DNA of 64,000 nucleotides, taken from positions 91,999 to 155,998 of the forward strand of contig CAAFTU010000071.1 of assembly GCA_900766005.1 (NCBI GenBank), read 5' to 3'. Below the pieces are notes generated by a model. That model did no database searches. It was not told the origin of the DNA and saw only the letters and a list, made by a program, of their open reading frames with translations. Every line of letters starts with the position of its first letter. Positions within the stretch are counted from its first letter, which is position 1. A program made the position numbers and the translations under genes. This stretch comes from an uncultured Bacteroides sp. GTDB lineage: Bacteria; Bacteroidota; Bacteroidia; Bacteroidales; Bacteroidaceae. Positions 8,650 through 17,888 of this stretch are shown here, one piece after another.

Positions 8650-10233
8650 TTAGCGGTTATCAATCTCACTTTTTGGCAACGGTAATACGAATCTGGCTTC
8701 TTTATCCTGATCGCTTGCGTTGTCTGTGTTGCCTTTTACTTCTTTGCAGCCATTGAATTCATTGTCAAAGCCTTTGTTCTGGCGTTTGAAGAAGAAGAAT
8801 TTCTGTCCTTCGCCCACAAACTCACGGGTATATTCGCGTGCGAGATAAATGTTCAGCCAATCCATACCAACGTCATATCCAAATTTTTGAATACCTCTTG
8901 CTTCGCGAGCATTATCCAGGTAAATCCATCCTGTTGCAGAGTTACCTAGTTTTCCGGCTGCTTCTGCTGCTATGTAATAAGCTTCAATTAATTTAATGCA
9001 AGAACAGAAAGTTCCATAGAATTTTTGTGACTGGAGAATTTCTGTGTCGTCTTTGTCACTGTCAGTTGCATCGTCTTTCCCTTGGTCAATGATGTCTTTG
9101 TATTTTACTAATCCCATGGATGTCTTGTCATTCAATGTTTTTCTGTCTTCCCACAAAGATTGTAGACGGATGTCACCTGCATCGGTGTAGCATATTTGTT
9201 TTACATAGTTTTCACGCGGAATCAGCAGGTTTTTGCCTACATCATCACTACCAAAGTTATATTTGTAAACCAGTCCTCTGTCTTTGTTGTAGAATCCAAA
9301 CAATGATTCGGTGGAATACATGCGGTCGGGGTCGTAATTATTTTGCAGCAATTTATTTGGATCAACAAAGGGAAAGTGCATTTTTACTTTGCTATCGTCG
9401 GTCAACTTTTTGGCTTCTGTCAGCGCAGCTTCCCAGTTCTCTGCCCAAAGATAGGCACGGGCTGTCAACAGCACCGTAGCGTAGTAGTTGAGACGCAGTT
9501 GGCGGTAGCGCATAGAGTTATCTAGTGTAACTTCATCGTATTCGGCCCTGGGACCTTCGGTAATTACCGGATCGGAGTCGAGTAGCAATCCTTCTGCATC
9601 TTTCAAATCACGCAGGATGTAGTCGTTCAGTACTTTATTGGCTGGAAGTATTTCCAATATTTTCGTTTCTGTCGATTCATTGTATGGAATACCTCTTCCT
9701 TCGGGTCTCTTTGTATATACAGGACCAAACATGCGGAGCATGTCAAAGTGAATCATGGCACGTGCGGCCAGCATCTCTCCTTTGAGCATGGCATATTCTT
9801 TGGAAGAAAGTGTTTGTTTGCCTGTTGCATCTTTTTCCAGGTTGTTTAGAATCACGTTGATGTTCATGATAATGGAATAGGCTTCAGACCATATGCCACT
9901 TAATGTACCCGTTACTCCTTCTTCTTCATAGTTCCATTGGGTCAACGCGCGCAGGTATTTGTAATAGCTTTCTTCGCTGTCTTTTTCTACTTCATAGTAT
10001 TGTCCGAGAATGTCAATCATACCATAAGACAGGTTGGCACCATAAAGCGTGTTTTCTGCCATCCGGTTGTAGATGCCATTAACTGCGGCACGAAATCCGT
10101 CTTTCGTGGAAAACTGTTGTTCCTCGCTTTGCTTGTCTTTGGGTTCTGTGTCCAGCCAGTCGGTGCAGCTGCACATCAATCCGCCCAGCAAGAAGAGAAC
10201 AGATAAAGATTTGATATATTTTTTCAGATTCAT
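8650..10233 (-). CDS. SusD/RagB-family outer-membrane lipoprotein
   Basis: 527 residues. Lipobox MCSC (cysteine near residue 23) followed by DWLDTEPKDKQSEEQ, the typical SusD N-terminus. The N-terminal TPR-like helices contain the characteristic AEMLAARAMIHFDMLRMFG-type segment (here GEMLAARAMI, HFDMLRMFG). The C-terminus has LARE(Y)-TREFVGEGQKFF-FKR, where SusD proteins show E-R-x-x-E-F-x-x-E. It acts as the lid of the SusC channel. The gene follows susC by 11 bp. Confidence 0.95.
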   Translation of the reverse strand: MNLKKYIKSLSVLFLLGGLMCSCTDWLDTEPKDKQSEEQQFSTKDGFRAAVNGIYNRMAENTLYGANLSYGMIDILGQYYEVEKDSEESYYKYLRALTQWNYEEEGVTGTLSGIWSEAYSIIMNINVILNNLEKDATGKQTLSSKEYAMLKGEMLAARAMIHFDMLRMFGPVYTKRPEGRGIPYNESTETKILEILPANKVLNDYILRDLKDAEGLLLDSDPVITEGPRAEYDEVTLDNSMRYRQLRLNYYATVLLTARAYLWAENWEAALTEAKKLTDDSKVKMHFPFVDPNKLLQNNYDPDRMYSTESLFGFYNKDRGLVYKYNFGSDDVGKNLLIPRENYVKQICYTDAGDIRLQSLWEDRKTLNDKTSMGLVKYKDIIDQGKDDATDSDKDDTEILQSQKFYGTFCSCIKLIEAYYIAAEAAGKLGNSATGWIYLDNAREARGIQKFGYDVGMDWLNIYLAREYTREFVGEGQKFFFFKRQNKGFDNEFNGCKEVKGNTDNASDQDKEARFVLPLPKSEIDNR

Positions 10234-10244
10234 AGTAGTTCATA

Positions 10245-13200
10245 TTAAAGGGTTAATGAAAGGGCAAACGCTACGCTACGTGCATACGGATACGAGGTAC
10301 CACGTTCCATTTTGATGGTTGATAGGCGGAAGATATCATTCATGTATGCACTCAGACGAATGGAACTAAGTCCAAAACGGCGAGCGATATTGGGATCGAA
10401 TTCATAGCCTACACGCAGTGATTCCAGCGACCATGAGTTGTCTTTCTGGATAAAACGTGATGACATCGGTGTAGAAGTAGAGTTGGCAATGTCTTTAAAT
10501 TGGGCTTTGTCTCCCGGTTTCTGCCATCTGTCGTACAAGGCACGTTTGTCTTGATTGTAAATTAACGAACCTGTGCCGATGTTCTCTACTTTATTGAACA
10601 ATACAGAGTTGAATGTGTGTCCTCCAATTCGGTAGCGGAAGTCCATATTGATAGAGAATCCTTTCCATGAGAAACTGGTTCCCAAGATGCCTTCTACTTT
10701 CGGCCGGCCATTGGCTACAATGACTTCATCGTCGTAAGAGAAATCGTATGTTAGTTCGCCGTTTTTCTTGATAAAAATTTCACGCCCGGTAGCTGGGTCG
10801 ATTCCGGCAGACCGAACAGCCCAAATGTCGTCAGGGTCGGCTCCGTCATAGAAACGTTTTGTAGAGCGGTTTTCCCCTTCTCTATTGTTAGAGTTGAATG
10901 ATTCCAACCGGTTGCCAATTCCGGAAAGTTTGTTCGAACCGGTACGGATACTACCTCTTACCGACCACCAGAAACGTTTTTGCATCTGACGGATGATGTA
11001 GTAGCTGGCCTGAGCTGTAAAACCTTTGGATGTTTGCTTACCAAAGTTCTTGTAAATCTGATTGTTGGTAGCTCCTGAGGAAGGTGGCATGTCAATGGCA
11101 ATCAGAAGTGGGTCTGTTGTTTTGTAGTAATAGTCGCCCGTAATAGTCAACCGGTTGTTGAGGATGGTAACATCGAAACCGATGTTGCGGTCGATGGTGG
11201 TTTGCCATTCCAAGTCGGGGTTACCGAGTTGAGCTAACGATGTAGTCATTCCGAAATAGTTGAATGAGTTGAAGTTGTAGCGGAATGTGGTAATCGTGGG
11301 TGATGATGAGAAATTCTGGTTACCCGGGTTACCGATGGAGGCTCTTATCTTCAACATGTTGACACCATCGAAGTTGTCTCGGATGAATTTCTCGTTGTGG
11401 AGGTTCCATGCCAAACCTACTGCCCATGTGCCAATGTAGTGTTTGTTGGTTCCGAATACGGATGAACCATTGACACGATAACTGAAATCGAGCAGGTAAC
11501 GGTTGTCGTATGCATAGTTACCGATGGCGTATGCGCTGACAGAACGGCTGGTGCTTTCATAGTAGCTGGGTTTGCCTCCTTCTGGATAGCCGTTGGCAAA
11601 CGATGGTAAGGTAAAGTCACCTACAGGGAAACCGATAGCGGAATACCCGTTTGATTTTGTATCGGTTTGTGAAATATAGCCCCCTAAGGCAACATTGAAC
11701 AGGTGTACGTCTTTTATCACCTTGGCATAAGTCATGGTTAATTCACCTTCGTATTTGTTGGATTTTGATTCGTTCCAAGAATAAGAACCACGTTTGGTAT
11801 AGGTTGTTTGGTCAAAACGTGTGTCTTTAGGAGAGGTGAATGCCTTTGAATTGCTGTTTGAATGTGTGAAGCCGAAGCGTGCACGTATCTTCATTTCCGT
11901 GAGTGGTGAATATTCCATCATGAATTTATCGGATACAGTAAAACCGCCGCTTTCATTATAGCTGTTTTGGGCAGCATTGTATAAGGGATTGGAAGCTTTA
12001 ATGTCTTCATTGTATTCCAGCCATTTTTCAGCTTCACCTTCGTCGTTGGTTTTTGTATAATATGGATTGGCATTGGCATAGTCGGAGAAGGATACAATCG
12101 GATTTTCTGTATCCGTATTGTCCATGTAGAACTTGTTCATGAATTGGAGTTTCTTCAAACGATATGTCAAGTCGATGTTTCCGCTGATGTTGTTACGCTT
12201 AGAATCTTTCATCACACCGGATATGCCGTTGTATGAAAGACCTAATCCAAACATGAATGCACCTTCACCACCGGTTGCATATAATGAATGGCGGTGGTTG
12301 AGACCTGTTTGGAGTGGTTCTGATAACCAATAGGTATCTACTCCACGGGCGATGTCGGACAGTTTTTTATTGTACGACTGCATCAGACGGATTTCCTGTT
12401 CGGTAGAGTTGAAATTACTGTATCGGCCTACTCTGCGTTCGAACTCTAACTTTTCGGATGCGTTCATTAGGTTGTAGCTGGTGAGGTCTGCCCATTGGAT
12501 GTTGGCATTGCCGTTGTATGACAGGTTCAGTTTACCGGATTTCGGTTTGATGGTTTCCACTACTACCACACCGTTAGATGCTTTCGAACCGTAGATAGCT
12601 GTAGAGGCGGCATCTTTCAAAATAGTGATTGATGCGATTCGGTTCATATCGAGGTTGTAGATGGCTTCCAGAGTAGACTCGAATCCGTCGAGGATAAACA
12701 ACGGTTGGTTGGGGTCTTGTGCCAATTCATCACGGGTGCTGATCAAACTGGATTTACCGCGAATCTCAATGTCGGGCATGCGGTTCGGGTCGGAACCGAA
12801 TTCGCTGTCGAGCACATTGAATGAAGGATCCAGCGTCTTCAAACTGGCAATAGCATTCTGTGTACCAACTGCTTTCAGTTCTTGTGCTGTAAAAGTAGTA
12901 GCTGAACCGGTAAAACTTTCTTTCATCTTGTTTACCACACCGGTTACTACCACTTCTTCCAATTCTGTGTCTGAAGCTTTCATCCGGATTTTGTATAAGT
13001 CTTTCGGCGTCTTTAGCGAAAGTTCATACGTTGTCATACCAATGTATGAAATCTCCAAGTGGGTAGTACCTTTGGGTACGTTCAGTGAAAATCGCCCTTC
13101 TGCATTGGTGATAGTGCCGTGGTTTTTATTGCCTTTGATTGTGACACTTGCTCCAATAATGGGTTCTCCAAAATCATCTAAAACCAGCCCTTTTATGTTT

Positions 13201-13343
13201 TGCTGGTTGTTGCGCTGTTGCGCGGTTTGTGTCTTCATGACTTCTCCTGCATCCACTGCATAACTGTCTGCGGTGAAAGAGGCGAACAGAAGAAGGAATG
13301 CTAAGCCGATTCCTTTCTTGCACATTCGTTGTCTTTGTGCCAT
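10245..13343 (-). CDS. SusC/RagA-family TonB-linked outer-membrane transporter
   Basis: 1032 residues. Signal peptide to about residue 30, a carboxypeptidase-regulatory-like beta domain (about 50-130, GLVLDDFGEPIIGASV), then the TonB plug opening with EEVVVTGV and containing ILKDAASTAIYGSKASNGVV, and a C-terminal beta barrel ending in aromatic FALSLTL. It imports a ligand captured by SusD using TonB energy. There is no glycoside hydrolase in the operon; partners are an esterase-like hydrolase, binding lipoproteins and a thioredoxin, so the ligand need not be a glycan. Confidence 0.95.
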   Translation of the reverse strand: MAQRQRMCKKGIGLAFLLLFASFTADSYAVDAGEVMKTQTAQQRNNQQNIKGLVLDDFGEPIIGASVTIKGNKNHGTITNAEGRFSLNVPKGTTHLEISYIGMTTYELSLKTPKDLYKIRMKASDTELEEVVVTGVVNKMKESFTGSATTFTAQELKAVGTQNAIASLKTLDPSFNVLDSEFGSDPNRMPDIEIRGKSSLISTRDELAQDPNQPLFILDGFESTLEAIYNLDMNRIASITILKDAASTAIYGSKASNGVVVVETIKPKSGKLNLSYNGNANIQWADLTSYNLMNASEKLEFERRVGRYSNFNSTEQEIRLMQSYNKKLSDIARGVDTYWLSEPLQTGLNHRHSLYATGGEGAFMFGLGLSYNGISGVMKDSKRNNISGNIDLTYRLKKLQFMNKFYMDNTDTENPIVSFSDYANANPYYTKTNDEGEAEKWLEYNEDIKASNPLYNAAQNSYNESGGFTVSDKFMMEYSPLTEMKIRARFGFTHSNSNSKAFTSPKDTRFDQTTYTKRGSYSWNESKSNKYEGELTMTYAKVIKDVHLFNVALGGYISQTDTKSNGYSAIGFPVGDFTLPSFANGYPEGGKPSYYESTSRSVSAYAIGNYAYDNRYLLDFSYRVNGSSVFGTNKHYIGTWAVGLAWNLHNEKFIRDNFDGVNMLKIRASIGNPGNQNFSSSPTITTFRYNFNSFNYFGMTTSLAQLGNPDLEWQTTIDRNIGFDVTILNNRLTITGDYYYKTTDPLLIAIDMPPSSGATNNQIYKNFGKQTSKGFTAQASYYIIRQMQKRFWWSVRGSIRTGSNKLSGIGNRLESFNSNNREGENRSTKRFYDGADPDDIWAVRSAGIDPATGREIFIKKNGELTYDFSYDDEVIVANGRPKVEGILGTSFSWKGFSINMDFRYRIGGHTFNSVLFNKVENIGTGSLIYNQDKRALYDRWQKPGDKAQFKDIANSTSTPMSSRFIQKDNSWSLESLRVGYEFDPNIARRFGLSSIRLSAYMNDIFRLSTIKMERGTSYPYARSVAFALSLTL

Positions 13344-13404
13344 AGTTTTGATTTTTAAGTTTATATTAGGGTTAACTTTTTCAGTATGGGTTGTATTTTT
13401 CTTT

Positions 13405-14760
13405 TTAAAGTGTTATTTCTATTGCAGCAGGAAATAGTCGGCAAGGATCATAGAAAGTAGCACAGCTGTTTACCATGTGTTTCAAGTCGGGCTTTACTTT
13501 TCCCTTGAATACTTCTTTCCCGTTCACAGTGAGTGTTACCGGCTTTTTCAAATCCACAAGTTCTTGGCAGAGATAGAGAGTGAATCGGCCTTTTGTAACA
13601 GGTGTGAAGTGTTTTTTAAAGGTTAGTTCAATACCCCATCTCGGGTCTTTTTGCGTTGTTTCGTAGGTCACATTGTTGATGTTAAGCGCAATGTGATTTT
13701 CCGTAATGTTCATTTCGTAGCAGGTACGTCCTTCTTTATCCGGGCGTTCGTTGACTACTAAATTATAAAAACCTTTGCGGTGTCTGCCGTCCATTTCAAA
13801 GTCTTCCCAGTAGAAATAGGTGGGATAGGGATTACGGGTGAATTGCTTCATCCATACGGGTGTGGGGCGGTAGTCGATGTGATGGGCCATGCCGGGAATC
13901 AATTCTACCCAGTTTTTATAATGCGACGGATGTAGTTGCTGTAACCGTTCGAATTCTTTTTTTACGCATTGAGTCAGCATGTTTCGGTAGAATCCGTAAT
14001 CTTCGTTTCCGGTTCTCAGAGAGAAGGCAATGTTGGCACAATTTTCTGCCGGCGCATTTTTAAGCGGTTCTCCTCCAGCCATCGGACCGGCTGCTGCTAA
14101 ATAATCGGCATAGAAAGAAGCAAGCCGTTGGCTGCCATATCCTCCTTCAGAAATACCGAACAGATAAATGCGGTTGGCGTTGATGTCTCCTGAAAGCAGG
14201 GTTTGTCTCAGCAGTTTTTCCCATGCATATTGTTTTGATTTCTGCCACCAGCGGTAGTATTCGCCTTCATTGGGTATCTGGGGGATGAAATAGACGGATG
14301 GGGCATCGTCAAACATACGTCCCAATGCGAGTCCGGTTTTCCATTCCTGTTCTTTCGGACCGGATCCGTGGGTGTAGATGAAAAGTGGATATCCGTCGGC
14401 CGGTTTTGCATCTCCTTTTTTACCATAATAATAGGGCATAGTGGCATGGGGCTCCAGGGAGGCGGGAAGCTGCCATTTTCCTTTGTTCTTTTCGCACAAG
14501 GAGTCCAAGGAAATGAGCCGTTCTTCTGTGGTCTGTGAGTTGGCTGACTTCCATGCATTCCATACGTATGTTTGGTATTTTTCTGTATCTTTCCCTTTGA
14601 TGTGCTTGCTTTTAGCATAAGCAGCCGGCTGTTCGGACAACAGGCAGGAGGTAAAATGTTTCACCAGTAAGGTGCTGTCTGGGTGGTTGGCTTCTACTGT
14701 ATTGTTTAGTGTAAACAAACAGCACAGCGCACAGAGTAGTGCTTTGTTTTTCTCTCTCAT
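13405..14760 (-). CDS. Secreted alpha/beta hydrolase (esterase-like)
   Basis: 451 residues with a signal peptide (to about residue 25). The middle is an alpha/beta hydrolase: THGSG near residue 130 (oxyanion region), nucleophile elbow G-I-S-E-G-G near 203, and a probable catalytic histidine in PGMAHHID near 290. The C-terminal 130 residues form a beta-rich domain. It resembles polyhydroxybutyrate-depolymerase/LpqC-like and feruloyl-esterase-like enzymes. It is the first gene after the operon promoter and likely releases or trims the ligand taken up by the SusCD pair. Substrate not predictable. Confidence 0.8.
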   Translation of the reverse strand: MREKNKALLCALCCLFTLNNTVEANHPDSTLLVKHFTSCLLSEQPAAYAKSKHIKGKDTEKYQTYVWNAWKSANSQTTEERLISLDSLCEKNKGKWQLPASLEPHATMPYYYGKKGDAKPADGYPLFIYTHGSGPKEQEWKTGLALGRMFDDAPSVYFIPQIPNEGEYYRWWQKSKQYAWEKLLRQTLLSGDINANRIYLFGISEGGYGSQRLASFYADYLAAAGPMAGGEPLKNAPAENCANIAFSLRTGNEDYGFYRNMLTQCVKKEFERLQQLHPSHYKNWVELIPGMAHHIDYRPTPVWMKQFTRNPYPTYFYWEDFEMDGRHRKGFYNLVVNERPDKEGRTCYEMNITENHIALNINNVTYETTQKDPRWGIELTFKKHFTPVTKGRFTLYLCQELVDLKKPVTLTVNGKEVFKGKVKPDLKHMVNSCATFYDPCRLFPAAIEITL

Positions 14761-14783
14761 AATTTCGATTTTTAAGGAACGCG

Positions 14784-14815
14784 CAAATTTACTTTTTATT
14801 AACTGATAAACAAAA
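14784..14815 (-). promoter_or_regulatory. Bacteroides-type promoter of the hydrolase-SusCD operon
   Basis: On the minus strand TTTTG (14811-14815) is followed after exactly 19 bases by TAAATTTG (14784-14791), a full match to the Bacteroides -33/-7 consensus. The start codon is at 14760, giving a leader of roughly 18 bases. No similar promoter is seen between the hydrolase and susC, so the six genes down to 4851 are probably one operon. Confidence 0.85.
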
Positions 14816-14937
14816 TATTTAATGTTAAATCTCGTCCAGTAGTCTTTGGGGCTTTATGGAGCGGATGCTTTCTTTTCATTTGTGTTTGAAGTTTTATATT
14901 TGGTATGCAAAACTATTTTATTGTTTGAAAAAAAGAG

Positions 14938-14945
14938 TAATTTTG
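14938..14945 (+). promoter_or_regulatory. Candidate -7 element for the PatB-like gene
   Basis: TAATTTTG matches TAnnTTTG. The nearest TTTG upstream (14923-14926) is only 11 bases away, shorter than the usual 19, so the -33 is weak. The leader to the ATG at 15017 would be about 65 bases. Confidence 0.4.
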
Positions 14946-15016
14946 TGCTTTGACATGATGACATGTTGCAGTTGAAATAATATAGGATTGATACATTAAC
15001 ATATATAAGTAGTAAT

Positions 15017-16189
15017 ATGAAATATAACTTCGATGAAATAATAGACCGTTTCGGAACGGATTCCGTTAAGTGGGACGGCGTGGAAGGCCGTTGGGGACGT
15101 AAGGATTTGATGCCGATGTGGGTGGCTGATATGGATTTTCGTACGGCTCCGTTTGTGATTGAGGCGATTCGTAAGAGACTGGAGCACGAGGTGCTTGGCT
15201 ATACTTTTGCTTGTAAAGAATGGGCTGAATCCATTATCAATTGGATACAGACCCGCCACGGCTGGAAGGTAACTCCGGAAATGCTGACTTTTGCTCCGGG
15301 CATTGTGCGCGGACTGGCTTTGGCTATACAGTGTTTCACAGAAAAGGGAGATAAGGTGATGGTGATGTCGCCGGTGTATCATCCTTTCTTTCAAGTTACT
15401 CAGAAAAACGGCAGAGAGGTGGTGTTCAGTTCACTGGTGCTCAGCGAGGGACAATATCACATTGATTTCGACCGTTTCCGCAAGGATGTGGAAGGTTGCA
15501 AGCTTCTGATTTTAAGTAACCCGCATAATCCGGGCGGACGGGTTTGGACGAAGGAGGAATTGGCACAGATTGCTGATATCTGTTTTGAAAGCGGTACGTT
15601 GGTGATTTCGGACGAGATTCATGCCGATTTGACTTTGCCGCCCTACAAGCATACGACTTTTGCTACGGTGTCGGAAAAGGCGCGGATGAATTCATTGGTT
15701 TTCATGTCTCCCAGCAAGGCTTTCAATATGCCGGGGGTGGCCAGTTCGTTTGCTGTCATTGAGAATGAGGATATCTGCCGTCAGTTCCAGGCCTACATGG
15801 AGGCTGGTGAGTTTAGCGAGGGTCATGTGTTTGCTTATCTGAGTGTGGCAGCTGCCTATAGTCATGGCACAGAATGGCTCGATCAGGCGTTGGATTATAT
15901 TTTGGAGAACATCAATTTTACGGAAAAATTCTTGAACGAACAGATTCCTTCTGTGTCGATGATTCGTCCGCAGGCTTCTTTCCTTGTCTTTCTGGATTGC
16001 CGTAAACTGGGCTTGTCTCAAGAGGCTTTGAACGATTTGTTTGCCGATAAAGCGCATTTGGCTTTGAACGACGGAACAACCTTTGGTAAGGAAGGAGAAG
16101 GGTTTATGCGTCTGAATGTGGCATGTCCGCGGTCGGTATTGGAAAAAGCACTGACTCAGCTGCGTGATGCTGTGGCTGCCTGCGTGTAA
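15017..16189 (+). CDS. PatB/MalY-family PLP-dependent C-S lyase
   Basis: 390 residues. Fold-type I aminotransferase of the MalY/PatB group: MPMWVADMDF near residue 32, substrate loop SNPHNPGGR near 167, DEIHADL near 199, and PLP lysine K234 in SPSKAFNMPG. The family cleaves cystathionine and related thioethers to a thiol, pyruvate and ammonia, supporting methionine synthesis or cysteine breakdown; some members are true aminotransferases. Cytoplasmic. Stands alone between its own upstream region and a convergent terminator. Confidence 0.9.
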   Translation: MKYNFDEIIDRFGTDSVKWDGVEGRWGRKDLMPMWVADMDFRTAPFVIEAIRKRLEHEVLGYTFACKEWAESIINWIQTRHGWKVTPEMLTFAPGIVRGLALAIQCFTEKGDKVMVMSPVYHPFFQVTQKNGREVVFSSLVLSEGQYHIDFDRFRKDVEGCKLLILSNPHNPGGRVWTKEELAQIADICFESGTLVISDEIHADLTLPPYKHTTFATVSEKARMNSLVFMSPSKAFNMPGVASSFAVIENEDICRQFQAYMEAGEFSEGHVFAYLSVAAAYSHGTEWLDQALDYILENINFTEKFLNEQIPSVSMIRPQASFLVFLDCRKLGLSQEALNDLFADKAHLALNDGTTFGKEGEGFMRLNVACPRSVLEKALTQLRDAVAACV

Positions 16190-16214
16190 GCTGGCGGTTG
16201 TGCTTGATAGAAAT

Positions 16215-16249
16215 TTCCCCCGTCTCAGGTGTTACCTGTGGCGGGGGAA
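16215..16249. terminator. Shared terminator between convergent genes
   Basis: TTCCCCCG and CGGGGGAA enclose a second stem CAGGT/ACCTG with a GTT loop. It lies between the ends of the plus-strand lyase gene (16189) and the minus-strand phosphatase gene (16254). T runs on either side are short. Confidence 0.8.
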
Positions 16250-16253
16250 GTCT

Positions 16254-16904
16254 TTATAAAGCCAGTCGGGCGATTTCCTCTGCTGTGTCTACAATATAGG
16301 CAGGGTGTCCGGCTTCCAGTTCTGTCCGTGGTCGGAATCCCCAGGTCACGCCGCAAGCCGTTACGCCTGCATTGGCAGCGGTCTGCATGTCTACTCCGGA
16401 ATCACCTACATAAAGCACGTCTTCTTTTTCTACCTGTGCTGCTTTCAGAATATCATGCACGATGGTTGGGTCGGGTTTCACGTTGATGCCTTCGCGTTGT
16501 CCCAGCACGGCTGTGAAGCGGATTTCAGGGAAATAGTGGGCTACCAGTTTTTCGGTGGCACTTTGGTATTTGTTGGATGCCACTGCCAGCTGGATGCCTG
16601 CTGCCTGCAGCTGGAGAAGCAGGGCGGAAATGCCGGGATAGGGACTGCTGTCGTCGGCGTTGTGAACATCGTAGTGGGCTAAAAATTCTTTGCGCACACG
16701 CAACACGTTTTCTTCTGTCTTTTCGCCTTCGGGCAACGCTCTTTCAAATAGTTTGTTGATGCCGTTGCCTACCATGAAATTGTATGCTGCCACTTCATGT
16801 GTGGGGTATCCCAAACACGACAGGGCATGGTTGGTGCTGTGGGCCAAATCGGCTATCGTATTCAGCAGCGTACCGTCCAAGTCGAATATTACCAGTTTTT
16901 TCAT
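16254..16904 (-). CDS. HAD-superfamily phosphatase, phosphoglycolate phosphatase-like
   Basis: 216 residues from the ATG at 16904 (MKKLVIFDLDGTLLNT). Upstream in-frame codons to 17003 read through promoter DNA and are excluded. HAD motif I is DLDGTL (nucleophile first Asp), motif II SNK near residue 110, motif III lysine in KPDP near 145, and motif IV GDSGVDMQTA near 165. The helical cap in the N-terminal half fits the Gph/PgpB-like subgroup. It removes phosphate from a small metabolite such as 2-phosphoglycolate. Divergent from fabI with a separate -7 element. Confidence 0.85.
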   Translation of the reverse strand: MKKLVIFDLDGTLLNTIADLAHSTNHALSCLGYPTHEVAAYNFMVGNGINKLFERALPEGEKTEENVLRVRKEFLAHYDVHNADDSSPYPGISALLLQLQAAGIQLAVASNKYQSATEKLVAHYFPEIRFTAVLGQREGINVKPDPTIVHDILKAAQVEKEDVLYVGDSGVDMQTAANAGVTACGVTWGFRPRTELEAGHPAYIVDTAEEIARLAL

Positions 16905-16931
16905 TGAGTTTTTATCGTTATGTTTAGACCG

Positions 16932-16939
16932 CAAAGGTA
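16932..16939 (-). promoter_or_regulatory. -7 element of the HAD phosphatase gene
   Basis: TACCTTTG on the minus strand matches TAnnTTTG. A TTTC at 20 bases upstream is a weak -33. The start codon at 16904 is 28 bases downstream. It is back to back with the fabI promoter. Confidence 0.55.
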
Positions 16940-16969
16940 GAAAAGAAATGCAAGATATTGAAACAATCG

Positions 16970-17000
16970 TTTGTATGCTGAAAATAAGTTTATATCTTTG
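16970..17000 (+). promoter_or_regulatory. fabI operon promoter
   Basis: TTTG (16970-16973), 19 bases, then TATCTTTG (16993-17000): a full match to the Bacteroides vegetative promoter. The ATG of fabI is at 17025, so the leader is about 18-20 bases. Confidence 0.88.
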
Positions 17001-17024
17001 CACAAAATTTAACTATTAAAAGAT

Positions 17025-17882
17025 ATGAGTTACAACTTGTTGAAAGGAAAAAGAGGTATTATCTTCGGAGCGCTGAACGAACAGTCTATTGCCTGGAAAG
17101 TGGCAGTGCGTGCTGTAGAAGAAGGCGCAACCATTACATTGTCAAATACTCCGATGGCTATCCGCATGGGTGAAGTCAATGCGTTGGCTGAAAAGCTGAA
17201 CTGTCAGGTGATTCCTGCTGATGCTACCAATGTAGAGGATTTGTCGAATGTGTTCAAGACTTCTATGGAAGTGTTGGGCGGACCGATTGATTTTGTTCTT
17301 CATTCTATCGGTATGTCTCCCAATGTTCGCAAGAAACGTACTTACGATGACTTGGATTACGGAATGTTGGACAAGACATTGGATATCTCAGCAGTCTCTT
17401 TTCATAAAATGATTCAAGCAGCTAAGAAACTGAATGCTATTGCTGAATACGGTTCTATCGTTGCTTTGAGTTATGTTGCTGCACAGCGTACTTTCTATGG
17501 CTATAACGATATGGCTGATGCCAAAGCTCTGTTGGAGTCTATCGCTCGTAGCTTCGGTTATATTTATGGTCGCGAACATCACGTACGTGTGAACACTATT
17601 TCTCAGTCTCCTACGTTTACCACTGCCGGTTCGGGTGTGAAGGGTATGGACAAGCTGTATGACTTCGCTAACCGTATGTCGCCGCTGGGTAATGCTTCTG
17701 CTGATGAGTGTGCCGACTATTGTATCGTTATGTTCTCTGACTTGACTCGCAAAGTGACTATGCAGAACCTTTTCCATGACGGTGGTTTCTCTAGTGTAGG
17801 TATGAGTCTTCGTGCAATGGCTACTTATGAAAAGGGCTTGGATGAGTACAAAGACGAAAATGGTAATATCATTTACGGATAA
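17025..17882 (+). CDS. fabI: Enoyl-ACP reductase (NADH)
   Basis: 285 residues, short-chain dehydrogenase fold. N-terminal nucleotide-binding region GIIFGALNEQSIAW replaces the classical glycine motif, as usual in FabI. Catalytic Tyr160-x6-Lys167 (YNDMADAK). HSIGMSPN follows the third strand. It reduces the trans-2-enoyl-ACP in the last step of each fatty acid elongation cycle. First gene of a plus-strand operon with the gldB-like gene 6 bp downstream. Length and motifs are normal. Confidence 0.95.
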   Translation: MSYNLLKGKRGIIFGALNEQSIAWKVAVRAVEEGATITLSNTPMAIRMGEVNALAEKLNCQVIPADATNVEDLSNVFKTSMEVLGGPIDFVLHSIGMSPNVRKKRTYDDLDYGMLDKTLDISAVSFHKMIQAAKKLNAIAEYGSIVALSYVAAQRTFYGYNDMADAKALLESIARSFGYIYGREHHVRVNTISQSPTFTTAGSGVKGMDKLYDFANRMSPLGNASADECADYCIVMFSDLTRKVTMQNLFHDGGFSSVGMSLRAMATYEKGLDEYKDENGNIIYG

Positions 17883-17888
17883 TAAACT

